This document shows, one piece after another, positions 15,445 to 22,795 of a stretch of 36,218 nucleotides of DNA. The stretch is from the IMG/VR virus record IMGVR_UViG_3300033148_003950, positions 1 to 36,218 of that record; one strand, given 5' to 3'. Position 1 is the stretch's first letter, and every line of letters starts with the position of its first letter. The notes under the pieces were generated by a model. It was not told where the DNA came from. It saw only the letters and a program-made list of their open reading frames with translations, and did not search any database. Both the position numbers and the translations under genes were made by a program. This stretch comes from a virus.

Positions 15445-16157
15445 CTTCTTTTAAATCCTTCCCTGCCCACATGGTAATCCCAGCCCGGATCAATGCCTTT
15501 CGGTATTTTGTGGATCTCGCCCGTGGCCTTATCCACCCACTCATAGCGTTCAATCTTTGGCGCCCTGGTTTTAATACGATGCGGCCCGTCCGCTTCCTCT
15601 TTTTTCAGTCTTTCCACCTCACGGGCGGATGCGCTCACCACGCCTCACTTTCAACCCCAGCCGTTTGGCGGGTAATGCGTATTCCAAAAGGGATCATCCG
15701 CCGGAAGCACCAGGTTGTACCATTGCATGTGCTCCTCTCTGGGGTTTGCCGAACTGGAGCCGACATACCGTAGAAAGGGTCTGACCTTTAATACGACAGG
15801 GTCTACCATTTGGGTGTAATGCCCGACCGCATAGGCTGTGCTCAGGTTGGTATTGAGAATTACAGCCGTTCTCCATGCCTTGCCGCCCTTGTATTGCCAA
15901 CCGTAGCGCTGAACAGTCTTATCGAAATCCTTACGGAACTCCGCTAACGTGGTTCCCTCTGAAAGCGCCTTGTCCACGGCGGCCCGCAGATCCTCTAAAA
16001 GCTCTGTTTTCATGGCCCCTGCCACGGAAAATGCACGGGCATGCATGGCTTTCCAGAGGTCCTTCCAGGTCTTTGTGGGCATGTTGATCTTTCGCCGGAA
16101 ATAATCAATCGCCTCCTGAAACGGAAGGCTCATATATTCAGCGCTCGGTGTCGTCAT
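15438..16157 (-). CDS. Minor head protein, Mu gpF-like, with in-frame UGA-x-UGA replacing Cys-x-Cys: candidate selenoprotein
   Basis: Read through two UGA codons this frame is 239 residues. Residues 30-168 show the gpF/head morphogenesis domain: TAVILNTNLSTAYAVGHYTQM, then REEHMQWYNLVLPADDPFW and HYPPNGWG. In this family the next residues are Cys-x-Cys. Here they are UGA (169), AAG, UGA (171), after which the frame continues VVSASAREVERLKK to a normal C-terminus with KGIDPGWDYHVGRE. Each UGA is one third-base change from a Cys codon (TGC or TGT). Hairpins resembling bSECIS follow. Neighbours are portal (upstream) and gpG-like (downstream). Selenocysteine insertion is the favoured reading; a double nonsense mutation is the alternative. 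The start has no clear ribosome site; ATG 16133 is possible. Confidence 0.75.
15613..15653 (-). promoter_or_regulatory. Candidate bSECIS-like hairpins after the two UGA codons
   Basis: After UGA-AAG-UGA the RNA can fold in two exclusive ways. Form A: GGCG, a bulged U, GGUG, loop AGCG, CAUC, CGCC (15644-15624), 8 bp with a 5' bulged U; its loop begins 16 bases after the first UGA. Form B: UCCGCC, loop CGUGA, GGUGGA (15629-15613); its loop begins 28 bases after the first UGA and 22 after the second. Both loops have G in the first two positions, as bacterial SECIS loops do. Folding was done by eye. Confidence 0.5.
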
Positions 16158-16180
16158 TGTCTGGTATAACCATTATTTAG

Positions 16181-16224
16181 AGCGGCAAAGCCGCGTTTCA
16201 TAAAATCTGCGCAGCAGATTTTAT
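16181..16224. repeat. Twin-hairpin interspersed repeat, copy 2
   Basis: Same architecture as 8709-8754: GCGGC-AAA-GCCGC (16182-16194), then ATAAAATCTGC (16200-16210) with GCAGATTTTAT (16214-16224), 11 bp. It overlaps the TAA stop of the portal gene (16221-16223), exactly as copy 1 overlaps the tail tube stop. Compensatory base changes between copies keep the second stem paired. Confidence 0.85.
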
Positions 16225-17744
16225 ACATCGAACCTCCCTGCCAGCTCAGCTACTGTCAGGGCTCGTTGCATCAGATCACCTAATGCCGATTCGTCCATAT
16301 CGCTGTAGAGATCCAGCAGCCCGTCCCGGAATTCCTCCAGAGTGGAAGCCGAACCCAGGAGCTTCTCCACAGGGGCCATCAAATCGCCAAAATCGGCCTG
16401 TGTGAGCGTTTTGTCTCCCAGGGCGTCCAAAGTTACGCCAGGGGACTCGTCCTCGCCACGTGCGCCTGGTTTGGCGTTTTCCTCGTCGAATTCTGCCCCT
16501 CCTCCGCCTTGATCGAATGGCTTTCCGGTGGCGGTCACAACCACCTCTTCGTTTTCTTCCGGCTCCGGAATCGCATACGTCTCATAAAAATAACGTTTTC
16601 CGATCGGGAGCCCGATTTCCGCCGCCAGGACCTTGTCTCTTTCCGCCAATGGTCTGAGATCTTTCTCCGCTTCAGTCCGTGTTTGAAGCTTGGGGTAGGC
16701 GGTTACGCCTGTGAAGTTGAAATCCACGATCCATCTGACAATAGAGCCGTTAAGACACTCGTCAAGCAATCCTGCATCGGCCACAAGGATATCCTGTTTC
16801 GTCTCTTCCTGGGCCTCTTCCTTTCCTAACTTACCGGGCGTTCCCTCAGTAGAGGCCGTCTGCCCCAACACGGCCTTGCTGATCTGCTTATCCATGTATT
16901 CACACAGGCTCGCATAGGTCACCTTTCCGCCTCTTGTGGCCTCCAGGAGCTCGATTTCCATTGAGTCAGGGATTTTAACGCCGGTTTCGTTCTGTAACGC
17001 ATCAATAGCATCCAACAGGGCCTGTTGCTGTTTCGGTTCCGTGCCCGGTTCATATTTTCCGACTGCCGTGGGCATGCCGTATTTCTCTAAAAAAATCAGC
17101 CAGAACTTGATGCCGTTTTTCTTGAACCATACCGGCCACCAGAGCTTCTGTCCTAACCCCTTGCCATATGGGTTATCACTCGATCCGTAAGTAAAACGGA
17201 TGAATTTGCGGTCCGGCACCGGCTCCCCGTCAATCATGTTTTGAGGCGTCAATAGCCGCAGCTCGCGGTCCATCGTGAAGGAGAAACGTCTCGGGTGCTT
17301 GGCGCGTATTCTCTGCGGGACAATACTTCCGTCTCTGATTTCCCAGAGCACCTCACCCACATAAAAACCATACAAAACCGCCTGCAGCAGCTCCTGCCTG
17401 GCCTGATCGAAATTTGTATTTAAAAGTGTTTGTTTTACGAAGTCCGCGATCTTCTGCGCCCGTGTCACTGTGGCGGGCCTGCCTTTTGCGCTTGACTCCT
17501 CACCCGGTAGCACCCCCCATTCCTTGCTTATTACGCTGAGATACCTTGTTTGGAGCACAGCGCCTGCATGCGGGTCCCGATCCACCTCGTCATAGAGCTT
17601 CAGGCCCTTACCCTGGGACTCCGTCCGGAGCGTAGGATCAGGGTTTTCCAGCCGGTTCAGCCAGCCGGAAAAAATATCCAGGTCCTTGGATGCGGTTGCG
17701 ACTTCGTCCTTAATGGGCTGCTTTGTTTTCTCGTCTTCAGCCAT
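16221..17744 (-). CDS. Portal protein (DUF935, Mu gp29-like)
   Basis: A 507-residue portal. Recognisable segments: DIFSGWLNRLENPDPTLR near the start, YDEVDRDPHAGAVLQTRYLSVI, ELLQAVLYGFYVGEVLW, FTYGSSDNPYGKGLGQKLWWPVWFKKNG, FLEKYGMPTAVGKYEPG and VLGQTASTEGTPGKLGK. These are hallmarks of the DUF935 portal family of Mu-like phages. The portal ring forms the DNA entry vertex and docks the terminase. ATG 17744 follows AAGGATCTCAAT; the frame is open 60 bases further upstream through a heptamer array but without a good start. The C-terminal ~110 residues are acidic and helical. Confidence 0.92.
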   Translation of the reverse strand: MAEDEKTKQPIKDEVATASKDLDIFSGWLNRLENPDPTLRTESQGKGLKLYDEVDRDPHAGAVLQTRYLSVISKEWGVLPGEESSAKGRPATVTRAQKIADFVKQTLLNTNFDQARQELLQAVLYGFYVGEVLWEIRDGSIVPQRIRAKHPRRFSFTMDRELRLLTPQNMIDGEPVPDRKFIRFTYGSSDNPYGKGLGQKLWWPVWFKKNGIKFWLIFLEKYGMPTAVGKYEPGTEPKQQQALLDAIDALQNETGVKIPDSMEIELLEATRGGKVTYASLCEYMDKQISKAVLGQTASTEGTPGKLGKEEAQEETKQDILVADAGLLDECLNGSIVRWIVDFNFTGVTAYPKLQTRTEAEKDLRPLAERDKVLAAEIGLPIGKRYFYETYAIPEPEENEEVVVTATGKPFDQGGGGAEFDEENAKPGARGEDESPGVTLDALGDKTLTQADFGDLMAPVEKLLGSASTLEEFRDGLLDLYSDMDESALGDLMQRALTVAELAGRFDV

Positions 17745-17780
17745 ATTGAGATCCTTCTGATTGATTTGCTTTCTGTCTTT

Positions 17781-17815
17781 CAATCGGCAATCGGCAATCG
17801 GCAATCGACAATCCC
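17781..17815. repeat. Heptamer-period array (CAATCGG)
   Basis: Three CAATCGG units, then CAATCGA and CAATCCC: five units with a 7-base period between the terminase large subunit stop and the portal start. It is the longest and cleanest such array in the window. Confidence 0.9.
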
Positions 17816-19429
17816 TTATCTCCCCATGAAATTAGACATCCGCGTATATGCTCGCCGTTTTCCCGTGGTTTCGTATTCAATCGGCCCTGAATTCATGTTC
17901 ACAGAGGCAAACCATCCTAAGGCCAATGCAATGGCAGCGTCCCCATGCCGCTTGAATTCCGCGTCCTTGGTGTCTTTCACCCTCAGTTTCGGCAATTTAA
18001 TAATGCCGTCTATCAGCTCCAGGGTACGAAGGTCGTTTTTGACATCGGCATCCCTGGGCAGGTCAATGGTCTGATCCACAAAAGCATCCTGAAAGCTCGT
18101 CATGTTTTCCCGGTACCAGGAATCATTAAGCATGACTTGCTCGATTAGATTGTGCCCGTACTTATCCGCCGTGTACTCCGCCAGAGTTGCACCGTTGCCT
18201 GTGGCGTCCATCGCGCCTCCACGAAATCGGGGAAGCCGGTCTATGATGTGCCAGAGGATTTGTTCCTGCTGCCTGGTCGGCACGTTGTGCATCTCAATTA
18301 AGAAAGGGCATTTGCGGAGAAGGTTCTGCTCAATGCTTAAAGGTGCGATAACAGCGAAATCGGCATACCTCGCGTAATCCTCCCCGAACACATGGTCTCT
18401 ATCCTTATCCAGGCCATCCAGCAGCGGATCAAGATGCTGCCTGATCCATTCCTCAGCCCACGACTTCCTGTATGCCTCCCCTTTGAGCGCGAACTCATTA
18501 TCAAGAGACAGCCGCAGTATCAGTCTCTCTTCCTTCATGCATGCTTCGATCAGGATACCAGGTATAGCCACACCCGAACCTTCACGCGGTATGCAGTCCA
18601 GCTCCTCCCGCATCGCGGCCTTGTTTGCGCCGTACGCTCCCCGGACACGTTTGTACCACTCCTTCTTGCCTTCAGGCGTGGGAGTCCAACCCTTGACGAG
18701 ACACACTCGTTCATACAGCCCGTTCGCCACTGCGTCATCAAAGGTCACGTAGAATATCTTGAACTCGTACAGCCCCGCACGTGTGTCGCGAATAAGCTGG
18801 TTAAACGGGTTCTTTGCGCCGTTATGAGTACTGATAATCCGAATCTTGCCACCCCATATAATCAGGGCGGTCGCGGCATCAATCACGGCCTGGACGTTTT
18901 TATGGAATGCCGCCTCGTCTATGTTTACGATCCCCTGGAGCCCGCGAATATTTGCAGGGTTGCTCGAGAGGGCGACAATCTCAAACCCTGAAGCAAACCG
19001 GATACGGTAGGCCATGATGTCTTTAGACGAACCATCCGGTTGCTGGTCTTCGAACAGAAACACCTCTATGCCCCGCCACCCCTCGGCCATCGCCGAGGCC
19101 ATGACTTGTGCCATATGTGCGCAGTAGCCTATGTACTCCAAACCTTTTTCTTTGGTGTCGCCAACGTAATAACAATTGTCGCCTCCGGCCTTCCTTGAGC
19201 TTGACGCGGTTATGGTATCGTCCTTGGCCGTTGCGTAAGTTATGCCTGTGCGACGACCTTTTTCAGCGATGTTCAGGTGGTATTCGTGGAGAGACTTGAT
19301 CCATTCGCCCTGGTGTTTCATGAGCACGCCTTCAGCCAGGGGATCGTGCCCGTCGGAGATTGACGGCACGCTCGGCGGAAGTTCTTCCGGATCAAGTATG
19401 CGAATTACATCTCCAGGAAGTTTCCCCAT
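17816..19429 (-). CDS. Terminase large subunit (Mu gp28-like)
   Basis: A 537-residue packaging ATPase-nuclease. The P-loop is a terminase-type variant near 56-66 (EKGRRTGITYA), with Walker B IVNIDEAAF at about 168-175 and a coupling region IRIISTHNGAKNPFNQL. The nuclease part has Asp-bearing segments ARYADFAVIAP, GAMDATGNGATLAEY and a C-terminal HGDAAIALALGW, matching the RNase H-like domain. It starts exactly at the stop of the small subunit gene (ATG and stop share 19429). In the phage it cuts and pumps DNA into the head, taking flanking host DNA as Mu does. Confidence 0.93.
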   Translation of the reverse strand: MGKLPGDVIRILDPEELPPSVPSISDGHDPLAEGVLMKHQGEWIKSLHEYHLNIAEKGRRTGITYATAKDDTITASSSRKAGGDNCYYVGDTKEKGLEYIGYCAHMAQVMASAMAEGWRGIEVFLFEDQQPDGSSKDIMAYRIRFASGFEIVALSSNPANIRGLQGIVNIDEAAFHKNVQAVIDAATALIIWGGKIRIISTHNGAKNPFNQLIRDTRAGLYEFKIFYVTFDDAVANGLYERVCLVKGWTPTPEGKKEWYKRVRGAYGANKAAMREELDCIPREGSGVAIPGILIEACMKEERLILRLSLDNEFALKGEAYRKSWAEEWIRQHLDPLLDGLDKDRDHVFGEDYARYADFAVIAPLSIEQNLLRKCPFLIEMHNVPTRQQEQILWHIIDRLPRFRGGAMDATGNGATLAEYTADKYGHNLIEQVMLNDSWYRENMTSFQDAFVDQTIDLPRDADVKNDLRTLELIDGIIKLPKLRVKDTKDAEFKRHGDAAIALALGWFASVNMNSGPIEYETTGKRRAYTRMSNFMGR

Positions 19430-19998
19430 TAATTCACTCCTAAAACTTTCTCGCGCCAGAACTTAGCCTGCTCTTCATCGAGCGCCTTTAGCTTGGTCGT
19501 TTCAGGTTTGTCGGCATATTTTGACCTTATCTCGTCCATCAAACCCATAGCCCCTTTCATGTCTTTCATGGCCTTGAGTGAAATTTCTCCCGGCTGTGCC
19601 AGCATCAGGTTAAGTTTGCGCTCCAGCGCCTCCTGCAGCGCATCCACGGCATCCTGTGCTGTCCGGATCTCGCGCATTTCTCCGGCCATATTGCTTGCCT
19701 GCCGTATTTGTGGCTGGCTCGCCACTGCCTCAAGGCGCGCGAACGCATATACATGCTGAGGGTCCAGGCTGTTCATGGCTTGGGTGACCAGTTTTTTCCG
19801 GAGCAGTACTGTCTTTCGCTTGATGTCACCTAATGCCTGCCGGTATTCTCTCCGGGCCTCTTTCCACCCGTTTTCTGCGGACCATTTCTCGATGGTATGC
19901 GGCGATGCTCCGACCGCCTTCGCCACCTGGTCTAAGGTCAGGCCGTCAACGATATATAGCTCCTCGGCCCGCTCATAAACTTCGAAGTCTTTGGCCAC
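19429..19998 (-). CDS. Terminase small subunit (DUF1804/Mu gp27-like)
   Basis: A 189-residue DNA-recognition subunit. The N-terminal helix-turn-helix is visible as AEELYIVDGLTLDQVAKAVGASPHTIEKWSAENGWKEARREY, the classical DUF1804 pattern. The rest is helical with a conserved basic region (KRKTVLLRKKLVTQAMNSLDPQHVYAFARLEA). It precedes the large subunit gene and overlaps it by one base, so the two are probably translationally coupled. It would choose the packaging start at the phage end. Confidence 0.88.
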   Translation of the reverse strand: MAKDFEVYERAEELYIVDGLTLDQVAKAVGASPHTIEKWSAENGWKEARREYRQALGDIKRKTVLLRKKLVTQAMNSLDPQHVYAFARLEAVASQPQIRQASNMAGEMREIRTAQDAVDALQEALERKLNLMLAQPGEISLKAMKDMKGAMGLMDEIRSKYADKPETTKLKALDEEQAKFWREKVLGVN

Positions 19999-20001
19999 GG
20001 C

Positions 20002-20247
20002 TTAGTCCCTTCCAAGTGCTTTTTTAATGGCCTTGATTTCGTCTAAGACGTCCTTCAAATCCACTTGCAAACTGGCCATTTCAAGGGCCTGCTCTGCCAC
20101 GACCTCGCAATTGAGTTCGGCAACGTCCTCAAACGGATCAAGCAACTCACGAATTGAACTCCTCAACCCCTCAAGTCGAAGCCGGAGTTTTTTCGCTTCA
20201 AGCTCTTTTTCTGTCAGCCGCCCCTGGAATTTCAATCTCTCGTTCAT
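20002..20247 (-). CDS. Small coiled-coil protein of the gp25-gp27 region
   Basis: An 81-residue, almost entirely helical protein (MNERLKFQGRLTEKELEAKKLRLRLEGL, then VVAEQALEMASLQVDLKDVLDEIKAIKKALG). Mu-like phages carry a small protein of this style just before the small terminase (gp26 position). ATG 20247 follows AAGGAGTGCCCAC and overlaps the TGA of the upstream gene (ATGA), so coupled translation is likely. No membrane segment. Function in packaging or lysis is not established. Confidence 0.7.
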   Translation of the reverse strand: MNERLKFQGRLTEKELEAKKLRLRLEGLRSSIRELLDPFEDVAELNCEVVAEQALEMASLQVDLKDVLDEIKAIKKALGRD

Positions 20248-20567
20248 GTGGGCACTCCTTGCACTTTTTTCTCTAATCTCACCATCGGACAAAACTGATT
20301 TTTCTCGATGTCATCGCATATCTTCGTCATAGCCTGGGTGTTCATGATGACAACGTCCTGTAGGTCGGTTGCGACTTTTTCGTATTTTTCAACCAGCCGT
20401 ACATTGCTCTCGTACATCTGGCGCATTTCAGCCATGTCTCTTTTGTAGCAATCTAACACCTTGCGCAGGCTTTTGGCATCCACCCACCAGATCACTAACA
20501 ATATCCCGAATGGACCAAAACTCCTGAGCACTTCAACTAAACCAACCAGGCTGAATGTCTCCATCAT
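20244..20567 (-). CDS. Single-span membrane protein with coiled coil, lysis-region
   Basis: A 107-residue protein with one N-terminal membrane segment (about 15-30: FGPFGILLVIWWVDA) followed by a long coiled coil (KRDMAEMRQMYESNVRLVEKYEKVATDLQDVV). This topology suits an inner-membrane spanin-like protein or a DUF2730/gp25-like protein of Mu-type phages. It lies between lysis genes and terminase. The lipoprotein at 21008-21442 could be its outer-membrane partner. Which of these roles applies cannot be decided from the sequence. Confidence 0.65.
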   Translation of the reverse strand: MMETFSLVGLVEVLRSFGPFGILLVIWWVDAKSLRKVLDCYKRDMAEMRQMYESNVRLVEKYEKVATDLQDVVIMNTQAMTKICDDIEKNQFCPMVRLEKKVQGVPT

Positions 20568-20591
20568 CTACCTCGTTTGCCCCCTTCTTTA

Positions 20592-20777
20592 TTATGATTC
20601 GATCGCCTTTTCCTTCGGCCTAACAGCCCGGAACATATTACCCAACAACGTCACGATCTTATCATCCGTGGTTCCTGGAGTGAGCTTGGCGATCACCTTC
20701 AATGTTGCCAGGCCAAGGCCGATTGTCACCGGGTTCTTTGTGACAAACTCGATAATGTACGGATCTATTGCAATCAT
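20592..20777 (-). CDS. Small protein of the lysis cassette
   Basis: A 61-residue protein beginning MIAIDPYIIEFVTKNPVTIGLGLATLKVIAKLTPGTTDDKIV. The first half is hydrophobic and contains a possible membrane segment (NPVTIGLGLATLKVIA). Proteins with the 'TPGTTDDKI' motif are common next to phage lysis genes in environmental prophages. It overlaps the upstream small gene by four bases. A holin-associated role is a position-based guess. Confidence 0.6.
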   Translation of the reverse strand: MIAIDPYIIEFVTKNPVTIGLGLATLKVIAKLTPGTTDDKIVTLLGNMFRAVRPKEKAIES

Positions 20778-20959
20778 TCCCCTGCCTCCTCAAAATAACT
20801 CTCCGGGTCTTTCACCAGAACATCCAGGGCCTCTATTTCCGCCAATGTCGGATCGCCCTTGTCAGCCAACTCTGTGATTACAAGCTGCGCTGCCTTCAAT
20901 CCTTTTGTGGCCATGAAATTCAAAGCGCTTCCTATAAACGCCAATGTCACCGGGTCCAT
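20774..20959 (-). CDS. Small hypothetical protein of the lysis cassette
   Basis: A 61-residue protein starting MDPVTLAFIGSALNFMATKGLKAAQ, a moderately hydrophobic helix, followed by an acidic C-terminal half (DKGDPTLAEIEALDVLVKDPESYFEEAGE). ATG 20959 is preceded by AAGGAGGGAGAT, an excellent ribosome site; a longer frame from 20983 is unlikely. It sits between lipoprotein and the next small gene. I do not recognise the family. Confidence 0.6.
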   Translation of the reverse strand: MDPVTLAFIGSALNFMATKGLKAAQLVITELADKGDPTLAEIEALDVLVKDPESYFEEAGE

Positions 20960-20984
20960 ATCTCCCTCCTTCCGCGAGTTCAAA

Positions 20985-21032
20985 GGTTAACCTTGGGCTG
21001 CAATTTGTTAACTTTGGTTAACCTTGGGCTGC
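20985..21032. repeat. Short direct duplication GGTTAACCTTGGGCTGC
   Basis: Two identical 17-mers (20985-21001 and 21016-21032) with a period of 31. The copy nearer the gene encodes the C-terminal QPKVN of the lipoprotein and the other lies past its stop, consistent with a recent local duplication. Confidence 0.8.
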
Positions 21033-21442
21033 CATCTAATCTCTGACTGTTTTGCGCAGGACTGAATGTAAAGCGCCAATACGTCTTGCGCGCCCTCAAC
21101 TAAATCCAGCGCCGTTGCCAGGGCCGCCTCAGCCTTGCTCATTTCGGCCTCGTCTTTCCGTAGCTGTGCCAGTTTGTATGTCTTTAGGGCCTCCTTCCCC
21201 GACTTGACCGCCAACTTATATTTCCACGCCAGTTTGATAATGCGGTCTTTCTGCGCCTCGCTGATCCGTCCGGCCCGGTACTCATCCCCTGCGTAGCTCA
21301 TAGCAGCGTCATAGGTCATTGCCGCGCTGTAGAGCACGTCATATGCCTTACCAGCAGGCGTCGTCGCGCACCCCTGGGACATAAGTATGCAAGCGGCAAT
21401 CATGACCGCCACACATGCCGATGCAATTATTCTCTTTTTCAT
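21008..21442 (-). CDS. Lipoprotein of the lysis cassette, possible outer-membrane spanin
   Basis: A 144-residue protein with a clear type II signal peptide: MKKR, a hydrophobic core (IIASACVAVMIAACILM), then the lipobox MSQGC with Cys25 as the likely lipidated residue. The mature part is helical and charged (AYDVLYSAAMTYDAAMSYAG, then KAEAALATALDLVEGAQDVL). It lies between the endolysin and small membrane proteins, so an outer-membrane spanin-like role is plausible. It is larger than typical Rz1 and has no Pro-rich region, so it could be another accessory lipoprotein. Confidence 0.75.
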   Translation of the reverse strand: MKKRIIASACVAVMIAACILMSQGCATTPAGKAYDVLYSAAMTYDAAMSYAGDEYRAGRISEAQKDRIIKLAWKYKLAVKSGKEALKTYKLAQLRKDEAEMSKAEAALATALDLVEGAQDVLALYIQSCAKQSEIRWQPKVNQS

Positions 21443-21461
21443 GTTCTCCTCCTCCTCTTGC

Positions 21462-21485
21462 CTTCAACCTTCAGTCTTCAGCCTT
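21462..21485. repeat. Heptamer-period array (CTTCARY)
   Basis: CTTCAAC, CTTCAGT, CTTCAGC in tandem between the endolysin and the lipoprotein gene, period 7. Confidence 0.8.
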
Positions 21486-21487
21486 AT

Positions 21488-21967
21488 TCACGCCAACGCC
21501 CTCTTTATCCAACCCGTCAAAAACCTTGGATTCCCAAGATTCACATAATGCTTAATAGCCAGCAGCCTAAGCCTCGCTAATAAAAACCGCCGAGCTGGAT
21601 GACTGTTCATGGCCGCAATCGTCTTAGGACCTATAATGCCGTCCGCATGGATCTTTTCGCCACCCGTGAGGATAACTGCCACCTGCAAAAAGCCGTGTGC
21701 CGTGCGAGGCCCCATGTTCACCGCCAGGTCGAAAACCTTTTCAGCTAACCGGTCATATTCGATCAGGCCATATCCATACTTCTCCCACCAGTCTCGGCGG
21801 TAGATCTCTATGGCCTCGTCCTCGGTCAAATTGGCTATGTCCACGTCCGGATAGGAGCGCTTGCTGATTCCGAACTTGGTCTCCCCGCCCGGATCTTTCG
21901 GGTCATTTACGTACCCGCCTTCTAATTTGAGCAGCTTCTCCACTGCCTTATTGAATTTGTCGTCCAT
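21488..21967 (-). CDS. Endolysin, glycoside hydrolase family 108 type
   Basis: A 159-residue muramidase-type lysin that cuts peptidoglycan glycan strands at the end of the lytic cycle. The catalytic motif LEGGYVNDPKDPGGETKFGIS spans about 15-35, with Glu16 the likely catalytic acid. DWWEKYGYG and FDLAVNMGPRTAHGFLQ follow, then the C-terminal peptidoglycan-binding half (DGIIGPKTIAAMN). The length matches the family. There is no signal peptide, so a holin or the neighbouring membrane proteins must release it. ATG 21967 is preceded by GAGAGGG. It is the first gene of the late operon after the strong terminator. Confidence 0.92.
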   Translation of the reverse strand: MDDKFNKAVEKLLKLEGGYVNDPKDPGGETKFGISKRSYPDVDIANLTEDEAIEIYRRDWWEKYGYGLIEYDRLAEKVFDLAVNMGPRTAHGFLQVAVILTGGEKIHADGIIGPKTIAAMNSHPARRFLLARLRLLAIKHYVNLGNPRFLTGWIKRALA

Positions 21968-21991
21968 TGCTTTGACCCTCTCGCTCGCTCC

Positions 21992-22038
21992 AAAAAAAAC
22001 GGCCCGAGCCTTCGGAAAAATTCCGAAAACCCGGGCCG
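21992..22038 (-). terminator. Strong intrinsic terminator at the early/late boundary
   Basis: For leftward transcripts: CGGCCCG (22032-22038) pairs with CGGGCCG (22000-22006), inner stem TTCGGAA/TTCCGAA, then eight Ts (21992-21999). The rightward strand has no T-run, so it acts on the minus-strand transcript. It ends the early/moron half just 25 bases before the endolysin start. Confidence 0.92.
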
Positions 22039-22123
22039 TGAAGACCGCTCGTAAATTTTATTGGCGGGCGCGCCGCGCTAAATAACTACGAAAAGCATGG
22101 TACAAAAACCGGAATGCTTAATA
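22039..22123. other. Short gap between moron gene and terminator
   Basis: The gap contains a GC-rich run (GGCGGGCGCGCCGCGC, near 22062) and no frame of note. It is the 3' untranslated part of the upstream gene. No clear late promoter is visible here. Confidence 0.4.
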
Positions 22124-22795
22124 CTATGGGCTCAAGAGATTCGATGTGATACCAATAACAATAGCAATCAGTATGGCGAATAAGAGTTTTTTTACCCAGC
22201 CGATATCAGTCGCCATTTGACCTGTTTTTGTTGTTAATTCGTCTACTGTGGATTCAAGTGTCCCAACAGATGTTACAACGTCTGCTAATGTCGGTGCTTT
22301 CATTTTTAGCATCCTTTCAACATCTTCTTCTGGAAAAGTATAATTCTGTTGAAATTTCCCAGAATAGGGTTTACTTGCCTTTTCCCTCAACGCGTGAAAA
22401 ATAACAGTACAAAACGGCTCACCATATTCAATCTCAAAAATTTCAGAAGTTGGATTAAATAGTGAAACAAATATCCGCCCTCCATATCCTGGATCAATTT
22501 GTGGCCCGCCGAACCAATCAATTCCGCGTCGCGTTACACTTGAACGTATTCCATATGTGGCAGCATAGGACTCTGACAGCTTGATGCTCTCAAGTGTTTC
22601 TATTTCCGCCCAATCTCCAGTTCGCAAAACAACCTTTTCTTTTTTGGGGTCAACAATTCCTTTCCCAGCCAATAAAACTCTGCCAACCTTAAAATCATAG
22701 CTTGCGGGTTCAAGAGCTCCTGAGTCAAAGGGTTTGATTTCTATGTCATGAGAATCAATTGCTTTTTGTATCTCAATGTCGCTTAACATACTCAT
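22124..22795 (-). CDS. dCTP deaminase/dUTPase-fold protein with C-terminal membrane anchor (moron)
   Basis: A 223-residue protein. Residues about 1-155 follow the dCTP deaminase/dUTPase fold (SDIEIQKAIDSHDIEIKPF, LEPASYDFKVGRVLL, TYGIRSSVTRRGI, QIDPGYGGRIFVSLFNPTSE). At the position of the deaminase catalytic Glu (usual 'GxxxLEF') it has Ser (FVSLF), as in dUTPases, while the Asp of IDPG is kept. No dUTPase C-terminal Gly-rich motif is seen. Then comes a coiled coil (VGTLESTVDELTTKTGQMATD) and a single membrane segment (LLFAILIAIVIGITSNLL). ATG 22795 lies at the predicted transcription start of a consensus promoter. It is AT-richer than its neighbours, a sign of transfer. Activity is uncertain. 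Confidence 0.75.
   Translation of the reverse strand: MSMLSDIEIQKAIDSHDIEIKPFDSGALEPASYDFKVGRVLLAGKGIVDPKKEKVVLRTGDWAEIETLESIKLSESYAATYGIRSSVTRRGIDWFGGPQIDPGYGGRIFVSLFNPTSEIFEIEYGEPFCTVIFHALREKASKPYSGKFQQNYTFPEEDVERMLKMKAPTLADVVTSVGTLESTVDELTTKTGQMATDIGWVKKLLFAILIAIVIGITSNLLSP

Noticed and set aside
15438-15641. Separate 67-residue gene starting at GTG 15641
   Set aside because: It is the same frame as the gpF homologue and encodes the standard gpF C-terminus. No ribosome site precedes it, so it is better read as part of one gene across the UGA codons.
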